Of a stretch of 64,000 bases of DNA, positions 8,660 to 18,931 are shown piece by piece (the stretch's first letter is position 1; every line of letters begins with the position of its first letter). The translations under genes were made by a program, and so were the position numbers. This stretch comes from Celeribacter sp. HF31 (GTDB taxonomy: Bacteria > Pseudomonadota > Alphaproteobacteria > Rhodobacterales > Rhodobacteraceae), in contig NZ_JAATOT010000004.1 in the NCBI RefSeq assembly GCF_011806455.1, forward strand, positions 310,001 through 374,000, written 5' to 3'. The notes below the pieces were generated by a model. The model made no database searches. It had not been told where the DNA came from and was given only the letters and a program-made list of their open reading frames with translations.

Positions 8660-8851
8660 CCGTCTGCGCTTTTCTAAGTCTGCAAAGGAGCAAAAGACCC
8701 GCAAAGGGCTGAGAACTCCGGACGATAATCGCACTGCCTTCAAGGGCCGAAATAAACTCAAACCAACGCTGCGATCCGCGTGATGCGGGCCGCGACCGGG
8801 TAGGCTTTGCCTGCTCGCAACTGCTACACTTAAGAAAGCAACAGGGATCCC

Positions 8852-9838
8852 ATGAAACGACGCCATCTCCTTACATCCGCCTTTTGCCTGACTGCCGCGA
8901 CCGCGCTGCCTTTCGGCTCCGCCATGGCTGAAGATGCCTATCCGAGCGAGCCGATCCACATCACTGTGGTCTGGCCGGCGGGCGGCGGTCACGATCTTGT
9001 GGCCCGTCTGATCGGACACGAGCTTTCGAGCATTATGGACACCGCCGTCGTGGTCGACAATGTCACCGGCGCGGGCGGCTCCACCGGCATGCGTCACATC
9101 GTAGATGCCAAACCCGACGGCTACACCATCGGTGTGATGGGGCTGCATGCCGTGTCGCAATCCTACATGAACACCAATGCGCCTAAACTCGACGGTCTCG
9201 ATCCGCTGGTTTACGTCAGTGACGAGCCCGGCGCGCTTGAGATCTCCGCCTCCACCGGCATCGATACGCTTGAGGGCTATGTCGAGGCGATGAAGAAAGA
9301 CCCGATGGCCTTGATGAATGGCAATGACCCGCAGGGTGGCAACTCCTTTATCTTTGCGGAAGTCATTCCTGAGGCGCTCGGCGTCGAGATGATGAAGCTG
9401 CCTTATCCGGGGCACGCGCCAACCGTCACAGCGCTTTTGACCGAAGAGGTCCAGACCGCGACCTTGCCGATCCCGCCCGTTCTGGAGCACGCGCTTGCGG
9501 GCACCGTGAATGTGCTTGGCGTGGCTTCTGAGAATCGTCACCCGAAACTCCCGGATGTGCCGACCTTCAAGGAACAGGGCTATGATATCGTGGTGAATGA
9601 TTTCGTCATGATGGTCGCTCCCAAAGGCATCCCCGCGGATGTGCGGAGCAAACTCGAAGAAGGTCTTCTGGCTGCCGTCAACAGCGAAGGTTTCAAGGCT
9701 GCTGCGGACAAAAATGGTATGGTGCTGCGTCCGCTCGGGGCTGACGATACCGCAGTTGAACTCGCAAAGCAGGAAGCGCTTGTTTATCCGCTTCTCGACA
9801 AGGCCGGGCTGGTTGCGCCCGAGCTGAAGCGCGACTGA
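8852..9838 (+). CDS. tctC: TctC-type periplasmic substrate-binding protein
   Basis: 328 residues with a Sec signal peptide ending near ...FGSAMA. The tripartite tricarboxylate transporter receptor pattern is visible (YPSEPIHITVVWPAGGGHD; GAGGSTGMRH; DVPTFKEQGYD). It captures an anionic substrate in the periplasm and delivers it to TctBA, encoded downstream. In bacteria this family also takes up aromatic and heteroaromatic acids. In this island the likely cargo is a pyridine carboxylate (inference). Confidence 0.9.
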   Translation: MKRRHLLTSAFCLTAATALPFGSAMAEDAYPSEPIHITVVWPAGGGHDLVARLIGHELSSIMDTAVVVDNVTGAGGSTGMRHIVDAKPDGYTIGVMGLHAVSQSYMNTNAPKLDGLDPLVYVSDEPGALEISASTGIDTLEGYVEAMKKDPMALMNGNDPQGGNSFIFAEVIPEALGVEMMKLPYPGHAPTVTALLTEEVQTATLPIPPVLEHALAGTVNVLGVASENRHPKLPDVPTFKEQGYDIVVNDFVMMVAPKGIPADVRSKLEEGLLAAVNSEGFKAAADKNGMVLRPLGADDTAVELAKQEALVYPLLDKAGLVAPELKRD

Positions 9839-9857
9839 GATTTTCACTGATATTTGC

Positions 9858-9880
9858 TCGGGGCGGTTTGTCCGCCCCGA
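9858..9880 (+). promoter_or_regulatory. intra-operon hairpin after tctC
   Basis: A 9-bp stem TCGGGGCGG/CCGCCCCGA with loop TTTGT and no U-run. Such hairpins after binding-protein genes often stabilise that part of the message so that the receptor exceeds the membrane components. Confidence 0.5.
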
Positions 9881-9911
9881 TCTCTCCCAGGTGAGCCCCA
9901 AGGAGCCCGAT

Positions 9912-10427
9912 ATGACCCCGCCTATTGATGGATCCGCACGCAAGACCCTCGCTGTCGGTCTGTTTTTCCTGCTGCTTGCCGGGATCGGCTGGCTCGTGTT
10001 GCGGCAAAGCCGGAACATGTACTCGGGCATGTCGATGCCGGGAGATCCTGGTCCGTTCTTTTTGATCGGCCTGTGTCTTTGGGTGCTCGTGATTGCGGGC
10101 GGGCTGTTGTTCGTTTTGGGGCTTTGGGGCTTTCGTGAGCATGGTGTGACCTTCACGCCGACCTATCGCCTGGTCGAAATCGCGCGGGCCTGGACCTTGT
10201 CGATTGCCTTTGTGGCCTCGCTTCTCTTGATGCCGACGGCGATGCGCACGTTGGGGACGACCTTCGCCGTTGCTCTGTTCTCCATGGTTTGGATTTACGG
10301 TCTTTTGACGGTCGTGCGCGGCCATGCGCTGCGCCATGTGGTCGAGGCACTCTTGTTCGGTGCTGGCGCCGCCTTGTTCGTCAATCTGATCTTCGTGCGC
10401 CTTCTAACTCTTCCACTTCCTGCCTGA
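9912..10427 (+). CDS. tctB: TctB-type small membrane subunit
   Basis: 171 residues from ATG 9912, 13 bases after the start of AAGGAGCC. Four to five hydrophobic segments are seen, near residues 10-28, 45-68 and 95-165. Length and position between tctC and tctA fit TctB, the poorly conserved small membrane subunit of tripartite tricarboxylate transporters. It partners TctA in the inner membrane. Confidence 0.83.
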   Translation: MTPPIDGSARKTLAVGLFFLLLAGIGWLVLRQSRNMYSGMSMPGDPGPFFLIGLCLWVLVIAGGLLFVLGLWGFREHGVTFTPTYRLVEIARAWTLSIAFVASLLLMPTAMRTLGTTFAVALFSMVWIYGLLTVVRGHALRHVVEALLFGAGAALFVNLIFVRLLTLPLPA

Positions 10428-10439
10428 TCGGTTCCTCTC

Positions 10440-11957
10440 ATGCTACTCTCCTCTTTTGCCGATGTTCTGATCGGATTCATTTCCAGCCCCATGATGTTAG
10501 GCTTGGTGGCTCTGGGCACGGTGCTCGGTCTCGTGCTCGGCGCAATTCCGGGGATTTCCTCAACCATGGCGCTGGCAATCCTGATGCCGGTGACCTTCAC
10601 GATGGAACCTGGTGTCGCGATCCTCTTCCTGATTGCGGTTTTCATGTCGAGCGTCTACGGCGGCTCGATCTCCGCGATTTTGATGAAACTCCCCGGCACA
10701 CCCGCCTCGATTTTCACGCAAGTCGACGGGTATCCTATGGCGCAAAAAGGCAAAGCGGGGCATGCGCTCAATTTCGCGCTGGTCGCCTCGACGGTCGGCG
10801 GCATGGTGGGGCTGGCGATGCTTGTGCTACTGGCACCGGTGCTCGCGGGTTTTGCGACCAATTTCCGCAGTCCTGAATTTGCCGCCGTCGCGCTGTTCGG
10901 TATTGTCATGCTCTCCTTTGCGTCCAATGGCTCCACTCTTGTGGCCTCTGTCGTCGGTTTTATCGGTGTTGTTTTGGGCATGATCGGCTTCGATGCGCTC
11001 ACAGATGCGCAGCGCATGACGCTCAATACGCCGGTTTTGCAATCCGGACTAAACCTGATCCCGGTGATCATCGGTCTGTTCGGACTAGGTGAGATCTTGC
11101 AAAACCTTGTGGGGTTTGGCGGCACGCCCAAGGTGCGCCCCCAGATCGGCAAAGTGCTTTTGCCCCTGCATGAGTTGACCTCGCGTTGGAAAGTCATGCT
11201 GCGCGGCTCTGTGATCGGGACCTTTATCGGGGCAATCCCGGCGGCGGGCTCTGCGGTTGCGGTCTCGATCGCCTATGCGCAGGAGCGTCGTCTCTCAAAA
11301 GAACCGGAGAAATTTGGCACTGGGCATCCGGACGGACTTGTTGCGCCCGAGGCGGCGAATAGCGCTTCTGTTGGTGGCTCTCTCATCCCTCTTATCGCGC
11401 TTGGTGTGCCGGGGGACACAATCACAGCAGTGTTGATGGGCGCGCTTATGGTGCATGGGCTGACGCCCGGGCCGCTATTGTTCGCCAACAATCCGACGTT
11501 CGTGTCCTGGATCTACGTCTCCGTATTTTTGGCGCTCATCTTCACGCTGGTCCTGGGGCTCGGCATGATCCGCGCCGCTGTTTTGGTGACGAAAATACCG
11601 CCGCAGCTCATGTATGTATTCATCGCGGTCTTCTGCGTGATCGGCGCCTTCGCGATCCGCAATGACATGAACGATGTCTATGTGATGATCGCCTTCGGGG
11701 TGGTGGGCTTTGTGTTCTCGCGCCTCAGCCTTCCGGTCACGCCGTTGGCGTTTGGTCTGATCTTGGGGCCGATCCTCGAGGAAAACCTGCGCCGTAGTCT
11801 GATGATCAGTCGGGGCTCTTGGTCTATCTTTCTGGAGCGACCGATCTCGGCCGTACTGATCGCGATCTGTGTCGTTCTTATATCTTTGCCGCTGTTGAAG
11901 TGGGCTTGGGTAAGGCTGCGTGGTGGATCTGAAGCGAGCACCAATAAAGCGACATAA
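10440..11957 (+). CDS. tctA: TctA-type large membrane subunit
   Basis: 505 residues, the usual TctA length, with about a dozen hydrophobic segments. The family signature VLGLVLGAIPGISSTMALAI lies near residues 22-41 and a second glycine-rich repeat, GSVIGTFIGAIPAAGSAVAV, in the middle. It is the permease of the TctCBA secondary importer and forms one transcription unit with tctC and tctB. Confidence 0.93.
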   Translation: MLLSSFADVLIGFISSPMMLGLVALGTVLGLVLGAIPGISSTMALAILMPVTFTMEPGVAILFLIAVFMSSVYGGSISAILMKLPGTPASIFTQVDGYPMAQKGKAGHALNFALVASTVGGMVGLAMLVLLAPVLAGFATNFRSPEFAAVALFGIVMLSFASNGSTLVASVVGFIGVVLGMIGFDALTDAQRMTLNTPVLQSGLNLIPVIIGLFGLGEILQNLVGFGGTPKVRPQIGKVLLPLHELTSRWKVMLRGSVIGTFIGAIPAAGSAVAVSIAYAQERRLSKEPEKFGTGHPDGLVAPEAANSASVGGSLIPLIALGVPGDTITAVLMGALMVHGLTPGPLLFANNPTFVSWIYVSVFLALIFTLVLGLGMIRAAVLVTKIPPQLMYVFIAVFCVIGAFAIRNDMNDVYVMIAFGVVGFVFSRLSLPVTPLAFGLILGPILEENLRRSLMISRGSWSIFLERPISAVLIAICVVLISLPLLKWAWVRLRGGSEASTNKAT

Positions 11958-11977
11958 TTATTAATTGGAATAATATA
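11956..11977. promoter_or_regulatory. operator type A, copy 2
   Basis: AATTATT and GAATAAT arms around AATTG, matching most of the palindrome at 8620-8641. It lies 68 bases before the TetR start, which fits autoregulation. Confidence 0.45.
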
Positions 11978-12044
11978 TGAGCTTGAGCTTTTGCGTCACG
12001 GCTGTCAGAACCAAAAGATTGGATTTGGCAGCCGGGGTAAAGAT

Positions 12045-12719
12045 ATGTCCGAGAGATCAGAGCTGAAAGCACGCCGCAAGCCTGGACGCCCGAAAGAAGG
12101 GGTGGAACTGCGCGATGTCATCCTCGACAAGGCGGAGCTGATCTTTTCCGAGGTTGGGTTCAATGGGGCTAAGGTACGTGACATCGCCTCTGAAGCGGGT
12201 GTCAATCAGGCGCTGGTGCGCTATTATTTCGGCTCCAAGCAAGATCTGTTCGACGAGGTCGTACGGCGGCGCGGCTCTGTGATTTCCGGTGCGCGCCATG
12301 TGCTTCTGGATCGGCTTTTGTCTGCGGGTGGTGCGCCGACAGTTGAGGAGATCGTTAAAAATTATTTGAAACCTCAATGGGATATGAAGTATTCCGGGCC
12401 GAGTGGCGCGGCTTTTGTGCGCTTGCAAGCCCGACTGCACTCTGAGCTTGATGAGCATGCGCTGCATCTGCGCAGCGAGGTTTATGATGCCTCGGTCAAA
12501 CGCTATATCGCGGCGCTTTGCGACGCGCTCCCGGAGATCCCGCAAGAGGTTATCTCGATCCGCATGGCCTTTCTCGTCGGCACCTACATGTTCATGTTGA
12601 GTGATCTTGGGCGTTTGAACGATCTGACTGACGGTCAGATCGGCGAGGTCGGGCAGGGCGATATGCTTGATCACCTGACAGCCTTTCTGTCAGCCGGTCT
12701 GCGCGCGCCGCTTCCCTAG
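12045..12719 (+). CDS. TetR-family regulator of the pyridine island
   Basis: 224 residues from ATG 12045; an in-frame ATG at 11991 would add 18 residues overlapping the presumed operator. The helix-turn-helix is AKVRDIASEAGVNQALVRYYFGSKQDLF. The ligand-binding half has no recognised signature. It sits between tctA and nicE, and related palindromes precede tctC, its own start and nicE. In P. putida a TetR protein, NicS, regulates nicotinate hydroxylation, so an analogous role is plausible. Orthology is not claimed. Confidence 0.87.
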   Translation: MSERSELKARRKPGRPKEGVELRDVILDKAELIFSEVGFNGAKVRDIASEAGVNQALVRYYFGSKQDLFDEVVRRRGSVISGARHVLLDRLLSAGGAPTVEEIVKNYLKPQWDMKYSGPSGAAFVRLQARLHSELDEHALHLRSEVYDASVKRYIAALCDALPEIPQEVISIRMAFLVGTYMFMLSDLGRLNDLTDGQIGEVGQGDMLDHLTAFLSAGLRAPLP

Positions 12720-12756
12720 ACATTTGTCGAATTTCTGCCGGTTCTGTCCTGCGCGA

Positions 12757-12780
12757 ATAATTATTCAGACTTGTAATTAT
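12757..12780. promoter_or_regulatory. operator type A, copy 3 (nicE promoter)
   Basis: Arms ATAATTA/TAATTAT; the left half shares AATTATTCAG with copy 1. A further inverted repeat GTAATT/AATTAC follows (12773-12796). It lies 51-74 bases before nicE. Confidence 0.4.
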
Positions 12781-12830
12781 ACGAAATTGGAATTACGCCT
12801 TGAGACAACGCACACTCAAGGACGAGAATC

Positions 12831-13580
12831 ATGAAGACCTTTCGCATCGGGCAGATCGTGCCCAGCTCCAACATCACCATGGAGACGGAAATCCCCGCGC
12901 TCCTAAAAGCGCGCGAGACCGTGGCGCCCGAGCGGTTTACCTTTCACTCCGCGCGTATGCGGATGAAGCATGTGACCAAGGAAGAGTTGGCGAAGATGGA
13001 CGCTGACAGCGACCGCTGCGCACTTGAGCTTTCAGACGCCAAAGTCGATGTCATGGGCTACGCCTGTCTCGTGGCGATCATGTCCATGGGCAAGGGCTAT
13101 CACTGTGTGTCCGGGCCGCGCCTCGCGGGTGTGGCTGCCGAGAATGGCGGCCCCGCTCCGGTCGTCACCTCGGCGGGCGCTCTCGTGGAAGGCGTCCGGG
13201 CCCTTGGCGCAAAGAAAATCGCTCTGGTCGCGCCATATATGAAGCCGCTGACCGAGATGGTGGTCGAGTATATCCGCAATGAAGGTATCGAGGTCAGCGA
13301 TTACATCGCACTCGAAATTCAGGACAACCTCGATGTGGCCGCACATGATCCGATGAACCTGCCGGAGATCGTCAAGGGTCTGAAAACCGACGATGTTGAT
13401 GCAGTGGTGCTCTCGGCCTGCGTTCAAATGCCCTCGCTGCCCGCTGTGTCGATGGCCGAAGCGATCACCGGCAAGCCGGTTCTGACCGCAGCCATCGCCA
13501 CCACTTGGCAGATGCTCAAGGCGCTCGATCTCGACACCCGCGTGCCGGGTGGCGGCACGCTTTTGTCTGGCGCGTATTGA
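12831..13580 (+). CDS. nicE: maleate cis-trans isomerase NicE
   Basis: 249 residues of the Asp/Glu racemase superfamily. The N-terminus FRIGQIVPSSNITMETEIPA is characteristic of NicE and maleate isomerases. The two catalytic cysteines sit in MGYACLV (Cys79) and LSACVQM (Cys197). It converts maleate to fumarate, the last step of the maleamate pathway. It is the first gene of the run nicE-nicD-nicX-nicF-flavin reductase. Confidence 0.92.
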   Translation: MKTFRIGQIVPSSNITMETEIPALLKARETVAPERFTFHSARMRMKHVTKEELAKMDADSDRCALELSDAKVDVMGYACLVAIMSMGKGYHCVSGPRLAGVAAENGGPAPVVTSAGALVEGVRALGAKKIALVAPYMKPLTEMVVEYIRNEGIEVSDYIALEIQDNLDVAAHDPMNLPEIVKGLKTDDVDAVVLSACVQMPSLPAVSMAEAITGKPVLTAAIATTWQMLKALDLDTRVPGGGTLLSGAY

Positions 13581-13592
13581 GGGGGTAAGAGC

Positions 13593-14369
13593 ATGGCATA
13601 CGGATATAATATTCGGGCAAACGGCATTCGCAATCACCTGATCCGCTATGAGGGGAAGGGGCCGCAAATGCTCCTGATCCCCGGCATCACGTCTCCGGCA
13701 ATCACATGGGGCTTTGTCGCCGAACGTCTGGCCGAGGCCTTCGACGTCCATGTCCTCGACGTGCGCGGTCGCGGGCTGAGCGAGACGGGAGACCTGGACT
13801 ACACCCTTGATGCCATGGCCGCCGATGCGGTGGCGTTGGCCGAGCAGATGGACCGACCGATTGTCCTGGGGCATTCCATGGGCGCGCGCACCGCGATCCG
13901 TGCCGTGGCGACGAAGCCTGAGGTGTTCAAAGGCGCCATTCTGGTCGATCCGCCGGTCTCCGGCCCGAACCGTCGCCCGTATCCGTCGCCCTGGGCTTGG
14001 TATGGTGACTCGATCAATATGGCTGTGAAAGGCTGTTCGGCGGAGGACATGAAAGCCTATTGCCCGACATGGACCGACGAACAATGTGCACTGCGGGCCG
14101 AATGGCTGCACACCTGCCACTGGGGTGCGATCCGTACCGCTTATGACGGGTTCCACACCGATGACATCCACGCAGACGTTCCGAAACTCACTGTGCCGAC
14201 CCGGTTGGTGATCGCAGGCGGCGCGCCGGTCATTCAGGACGAAGACGAGGCTGAACTGAAGGCGCTTTTGCCCTCCATGGAGGTCCGCACGGTGGAAGGT
14301 GCTGGGCACATGATCCCATGGGATGATCTTGAAGGCTTCCTTAAGGCCGTCATGGATTTCAAAGCTTAA
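13593..14369 (+). CDS. nicD: N-formylmaleamate deformylase NicD
   Basis: 258 residues with an alpha/beta-hydrolase fold. The oxyanion region is LLIPGITSPAITW, the nucleophile elbow GHSMGA (Ser95), and the C-terminal His lies in GAGHMIPW. It hydrolyses N-formylmaleamate, the NicX product, to maleamate and formate. It starts 12 bases after nicE, preceded by a weak GGGGG site. The neighbours make the NicD assignment strong. Confidence 0.92.
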   Translation: MAYGYNIRANGIRNHLIRYEGKGPQMLLIPGITSPAITWGFVAERLAEAFDVHVLDVRGRGLSETGDLDYTLDAMAADAVALAEQMDRPIVLGHSMGARTAIRAVATKPEVFKGAILVDPPVSGPNRRPYPSPWAWYGDSINMAVKGCSAEDMKAYCPTWTDEQCALRAEWLHTCHWGAIRTAYDGFHTDDIHADVPKLTVPTRLVIAGGAPVIQDEDEAELKALLPSMEVRTVEGAGHMIPWDDLEGFLKAVMDFKA

Positions 14370-14402
14370 GACCGACCACAGAACACAACAGGGAAAACAG
14401 AT

Positions 14403-15434
14403 ATGGATCACGCGAGTTTCACGGAGATCTGCCTGCATCAGCTGAAGATGTCGGGCGTGCAAAAAGACGAGCGGCTCATCGTTCTCACTCAGGGCAACGA
14501 GCGTCTCGATTATGCCGACGCCTTCATGGCCGCCGGTCGTATGCTGGGTGCAAATATGTACCATATGCGCCTGCCTGCACCTGCCATCATTGGCGAATGG
14601 GCTGTTGGTCAGACGGGGCTTGCCGCTATGCCCGATGCGGTCGAGGCGCTTAAGAATTGCGACATGCTGATCGATTGTATCTTCCTGTTGTTCTCGCCGG
14701 AGCAATTCGCCATTCAGGCTGCGGGCACCCGTATCCTGACCGCCGTCGAGCCGCCGGAACTTCTGGCTCGGATGCTCCCGACGCAAGAGATTCGCGAGAA
14801 AGTGACCATCGCGGGCGAGATGCTGTCCAAGGCCAAGGTTATGCGCATCACCTCGCCGCATGGCACCGATGTGACCTATAAGCTCAACACCTACCCGGCG
14901 GTGACGGAATATGCCTGTACCGATGAGCCGGGGCGCTGGGATCACTGGCCGTCTGGCTTTGTCTTTACCGGCGGTGATGACGACGGGGTGGACGGCACCA
15001 TCGTTGTGGCGCCGGGCGATGTGCTTCTGCCGCAGAACACCTATGTGAACACGCCGATCACCTACACGATTGAAAAGGGCTGGATCACCGACATGCGTGG
15101 TGGTCTCGATGCCGAGCTGGTGAAGTCCTACATGGATGCGTTTAACGACCCGCGTGGGCTTGGCATGAGCCACGTTGGCTGGGGCATGAACCCGAATGCC
15201 AAGTGGCACAACATGGTGCCGGGGGCTTTCCCGGGCGGCATGGGCATGGAGCCGCGCAGTTTCTACGGCAACGTCATGTTCTCTACCGGTCCGAACAATG
15301 AGCTGGGCGGACCGAACGACACCGCCTGTCACCTCGACATCCCGATGCGCAATTGTTCGCTCTTCCTCGATGACGAAGCCATCGTCATCGACGGCGATAT
15401 CGTGGTGAAAGAGATTCAGATGGAGCGCGGCTGA
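14403..15434 (+). CDS. nicX: 2,5-dihydroxypyridine 5,6-dioxygenase NicX
   Basis: 343 residues, similar to NicX of the aminopeptidase-T-like fold. His257, His310 and Asp312 (MSHVGWG and CHLDIP) have the same spacing (53 and 2) as the Fe(II) ligands reported for P. putida NicX (His265, His318, Asp320). It is an extradiol-type dioxygenase that opens 2,5-dihydroxypyridine to N-formylmaleamate with O2. It sits between nicD and nicF in one transcription unit. Confidence 0.94.
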   Translation: MDHASFTEICLHQLKMSGVQKDERLIVLTQGNERLDYADAFMAAGRMLGANMYHMRLPAPAIIGEWAVGQTGLAAMPDAVEALKNCDMLIDCIFLLFSPEQFAIQAAGTRILTAVEPPELLARMLPTQEIREKVTIAGEMLSKAKVMRITSPHGTDVTYKLNTYPAVTEYACTDEPGRWDHWPSGFVFTGGDDDGVDGTIVVAPGDVLLPQNTYVNTPITYTIEKGWITDMRGGLDAELVKSYMDAFNDPRGLGMSHVGWGMNPNAKWHNMVPGAFPGGMGMEPRSFYGNVMFSTGPNNELGGPNDTACHLDIPMRNCSLFLDDEAIVIDGDIVVKEIQMERG

Positions 15435-15519
15435 GGCTTCCCCGGTCTCAAGCGCATCCGGGGCGGCCTGTTCCTTACCTCTTTGTGGTCGCCCCATTTT
15501 TATTTCAAAGGAGCACAGA

Positions 15520-16140
15520 ATGTCCCAGTCAGACACCTATAAGGCCGCGGGCTTTGGCGTCTCCGTGCCGCGTGGCATGTGTCCCGGCATTGTGGTCGTG
15601 GATTTCTCATACGGGTTCACCGATCTGCAATACCCTACGGCCTCTGACGCTGTCACGCAGATGGCGAAGACCAAAGAGATTTGTGATCTGGCCCGTGCCA
15701 AAGGCTTTCCAGTGATTTTCACCACCATCGCTTACCATCCTGGCGAACTGGACAAGCTGCCTTGGCTCAAGAAGGCCACCGGGATGCGGGCGCTGATCGA
15801 GGGCACACGGCTTGTCGAAATTGACGCTGCGACGGGCATTCAACCCGAGGACGCGATTGTCACGAAGAAGGGGGCATCGTCTTTTTTTGGGTCGACCCTG
15901 AGCGCTCTTCTCACTGGCGCGAATGTCGACACGGTTGTCGTGACCGGCGCGACGACTTCGGGATGTGTGCGTGCAACCGTCGTAGATGCGGTGCAGTCGG
16001 GGTATAACGTGCTGATCCCCCGCGATTGCTGCGCGGATCGGGCCGAGGCGCCGCATGAGGCGAACCTCTACGACATGGATCAGAAATACGGTGACGTCAC
16101 TGACAGTGCGGATATTCTGGACTGGCTCAAAAGCCTTTGA
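15520..16140 (+). CDS. nicF: maleamate amidohydrolase NicF
   Basis: 206 residues of the isochorismatase-like cysteine hydrolase family. The triad is visible as Asp in VVVDFSYGF, Lys in VTKKGASSFFGS and Cys149 in TTSGCVRATV. It deamidates maleamate to maleate and ammonia, feeding NicE. A good ribosome site, AAAGGAGC, precedes ATG 15520. Confidence 0.92.
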   Translation: MSQSDTYKAAGFGVSVPRGMCPGIVVVDFSYGFTDLQYPTASDAVTQMAKTKEICDLARAKGFPVIFTTIAYHPGELDKLPWLKKATGMRALIEGTRLVEIDAATGIQPEDAIVTKKGASSFFGSTLSALLTGANVDTVVVTGATTSGCVRATVVDAVQSGYNVLIPRDCCADRAEAPHEANLYDMDQKYGDVTDSADILDWLKSL

Positions 16141-16207
16141 CCTCACCTTGGTGCTGCGAAATGGATGGGGAAGGCAATGGCCTTCCCTTTTTGCATAGGA
16201 GTAAGCG

Positions 16208-16816
16208 ATGTTTTACCTGACGAAAGACGGTTCCGGCCTGCCAAGAGACCCGTTCGCCGCGATTGTCTCGCCACGCCCCATTGCGTGGATTTCGACGCGT
16301 GGGGCCGCGGGCACCACGAACCTCGCGCCGTATTCGTTTTTCAACGCAGTGGCCTACACTCCGCCGCAGGTGATCGTCTCTTCCATCGGCGGTAAGCCGG
16401 ATCGGGACAAGGGTAAGGACAGTTACAGCCACATCGTCGAGACTGGCGTGTTTTGCATCAATATTGCGGGGTTTGAGGATCGCGAGGCGCTCAATGCCTC
16501 TTCGGCGGGCTATCCGGCGGATCAAAGCGAATTCGAGACATTGGGGCTGAACGCGGCTGACTGCGAGACCATCAACTGTCCGCGTCTGGCCGACGCTCCC
16601 GCCGCGCTGGAGTGTCGACTGACCCAATCTATTGATCTTGAAGGCGACGGCAACCTGATGATCCTCGCCCGCGTCGAGGCAATTCATTTGCGCGACGACT
16701 GTCTGAGTGAAGAGGGGCGGTTCGATGTCTTGCGCTACAAGCCTTTGACGCGGCTCGGCTATCAGGATTTCGCCACCATAGATAGGCTGTTCCAGATGCG
16801 CCGCCCGAAACTTTGA
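16208..16816 (+). CDS. flavin reductase-like FMN-binding split-barrel protein
   Basis: 202 residues with the flavin reductase-like domain (FAAIVSPRPIAWIST; NLAPYSFFNAVAYTPPQ). Proteins of this type reduce free flavin or carry out small flavin chemistry. P. putida NicC is a one-component monooxygenase, so this protein is not required by the known scheme. It may support the oxygenase steps or act on a pathway intermediate. It is the last gene of the nicE operon, and a strong bidirectional terminator follows. Confidence 0.83.
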   Translation: MFYLTKDGSGLPRDPFAAIVSPRPIAWISTRGAAGTTNLAPYSFFNAVAYTPPQVIVSSIGGKPDRDKGKDSYSHIVETGVFCINIAGFEDREALNASSAGYPADQSEFETLGLNAADCETINCPRLADAPAALECRLTQSIDLEGDGNLMILARVEAIHLRDDCLSEEGRFDVLRYKPLTRLGYQDFATIDRLFQMRRPKL

Positions 16817-16824
16817 CGTAATTA

Positions 16825-16850
16825 AAAAACGGCCCCCGCGGGGGCCGTTT
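16825..16850. terminator. bidirectional rho-independent terminator
   Basis: A perfect 26-bp palindrome: AAAACGGCCCCCG followed by its reverse complement. The A- and T-rich ends give a U-tract in both directions. It lies between the convergent flavin reductase and nicC genes. Confidence 0.88.
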
Positions 16851-16855
16851 TCATA

Positions 16856-18013
<1,158 letters not shown>

Positions 18014-18023
18014 TCAGAATCAA

Positions 18024-18045
18024 ATTTGTTTGTGTACAAACAAAT
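18024..18045. promoter_or_regulatory. operator type B, copy 2 (nicC promoter)
   Basis: A 22-bp palindrome with 10-bp arms ATTTGTTTGT and ACAAACAAAT around GT, 26 bases upstream of the nicC start. A close copy lies before tctC at 8638-8659. The TACAAA core resembles GntR-family sites, but the binding protein is not identified. Confidence 0.6.
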
Positions 18046-18280
18046 AGCATATCAAAATGAGAACACTCAAAGATTATTGTCCGTTTATCATTTGAAAATT
18101 AATCTGACGCCCAAAATTTAAGCTTTGAACCCTTCCGGCCGAGCCGCTTAAAGCAAAACGTCAGGTCTAGATCCGGCGTCTGCAGCAAGAAAATAAGTGC
18201 CGTGGCGGAGCGTGCAGAGCGGCCAGCGGTGTTGTCACGTTAACTTTTGCGGCTTGCAAGAGCGGCCGGTTTCTGCTGGT

Positions 18281-18673
18281 TCAGGCTATGTCGGCTGTGG
18301 TTACCCAGGCTTTGAGCCTTCGGTGATATCGTATAGTCAAGGCGGCACGGCGTCTGGATGGAAGGGTAAAACAATTTCGGATGGCGGAATGAACTGACAC
18401 GAACCGCTTTAATCCGTTCGGTGGCCGGAAGCTTTGCATCGCTCGTTCTCGCTTGCGAAATGGCAGGTGGCTATTCTCGGCGCGATTGTTGAGGCCCTTG
18501 TGCGCGCAATGATCAAGGCCTGGCGCCACTTCCCGTTTGGCCGCCCCATAGGAACGGAGCTTGTCGGTAATGATCCGTTTGGGCAGCCTGTGACATTTGA
18601 TCAGGCGGAGCAGCACCTGTTTCGCGGCCCGCTTGTCGCGCTTATAGCTGATTGACGGTGTCTGCATCAGCAC
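18281..18673 (-). pseudogene. IS6-family transposase, C-terminal remnant
   Basis: About 110 recognisable residues: KRDKRAAKQVLL, IITDKLRSYGAAKREV and HKGLNNRAENSHLPFRKRER are diagnostic of IS6/IS26-type transposases and include the second Asp and the Glu of the DDE triad. The N-terminal third with the first Asp is missing, so it is inactive. With the IS481 remnant at 3722-3949 it brackets the pyridine island. Confidence 0.82.
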
Positions 18674-18931
18674 CGGCTACCTTCAAATCGCGGACCGGGC
18701 AATCGGAAGTAGATGGTGTGACAACGCCCCAAACACCTTGCGAAATTCTTGGGGAAAAATGATTAACCCGTTGGATGTTTCGCCAGAAACCGCAATTTAC
18801 ACTTTCGCCTCCCGCCAAAATAAGGCCTATGCGCCTACCTACATGAGCAACAAGAGATAGAAGAATAGAAGATCCTCGGATAGTATCGCGGTTGACCGCT
18901 AAAATAGCCTTTGGTTCTCTGTGTGATGTGA

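Larger units (their letters stand above)
8546..8851. promoter_or_regulatory. tct promoter region with two overlapping palindromes
   Basis: 306 bases without a gene. They hold two operator-like palindromes, 8620-8641 and 8638-8659, described separately. Related copies lie before the TetR gene and nicE (first type) and before nicC (second type). Confidence 0.55.

Noticed and set aside
8627-10156. 509-codon minus-strand frame across tctC
   Set aside because: tctC has a signal peptide and family motifs on the plus strand; the antisense frame has no domain.
13032-15536. 834-codon open frame on the minus strand across nicE, nicD and nicX
   Set aside because: It lies antisense to three well-recognised genes. 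The residue pattern is that of a GC-rich shadow frame (His/Arg/Gly rich) with no domain.
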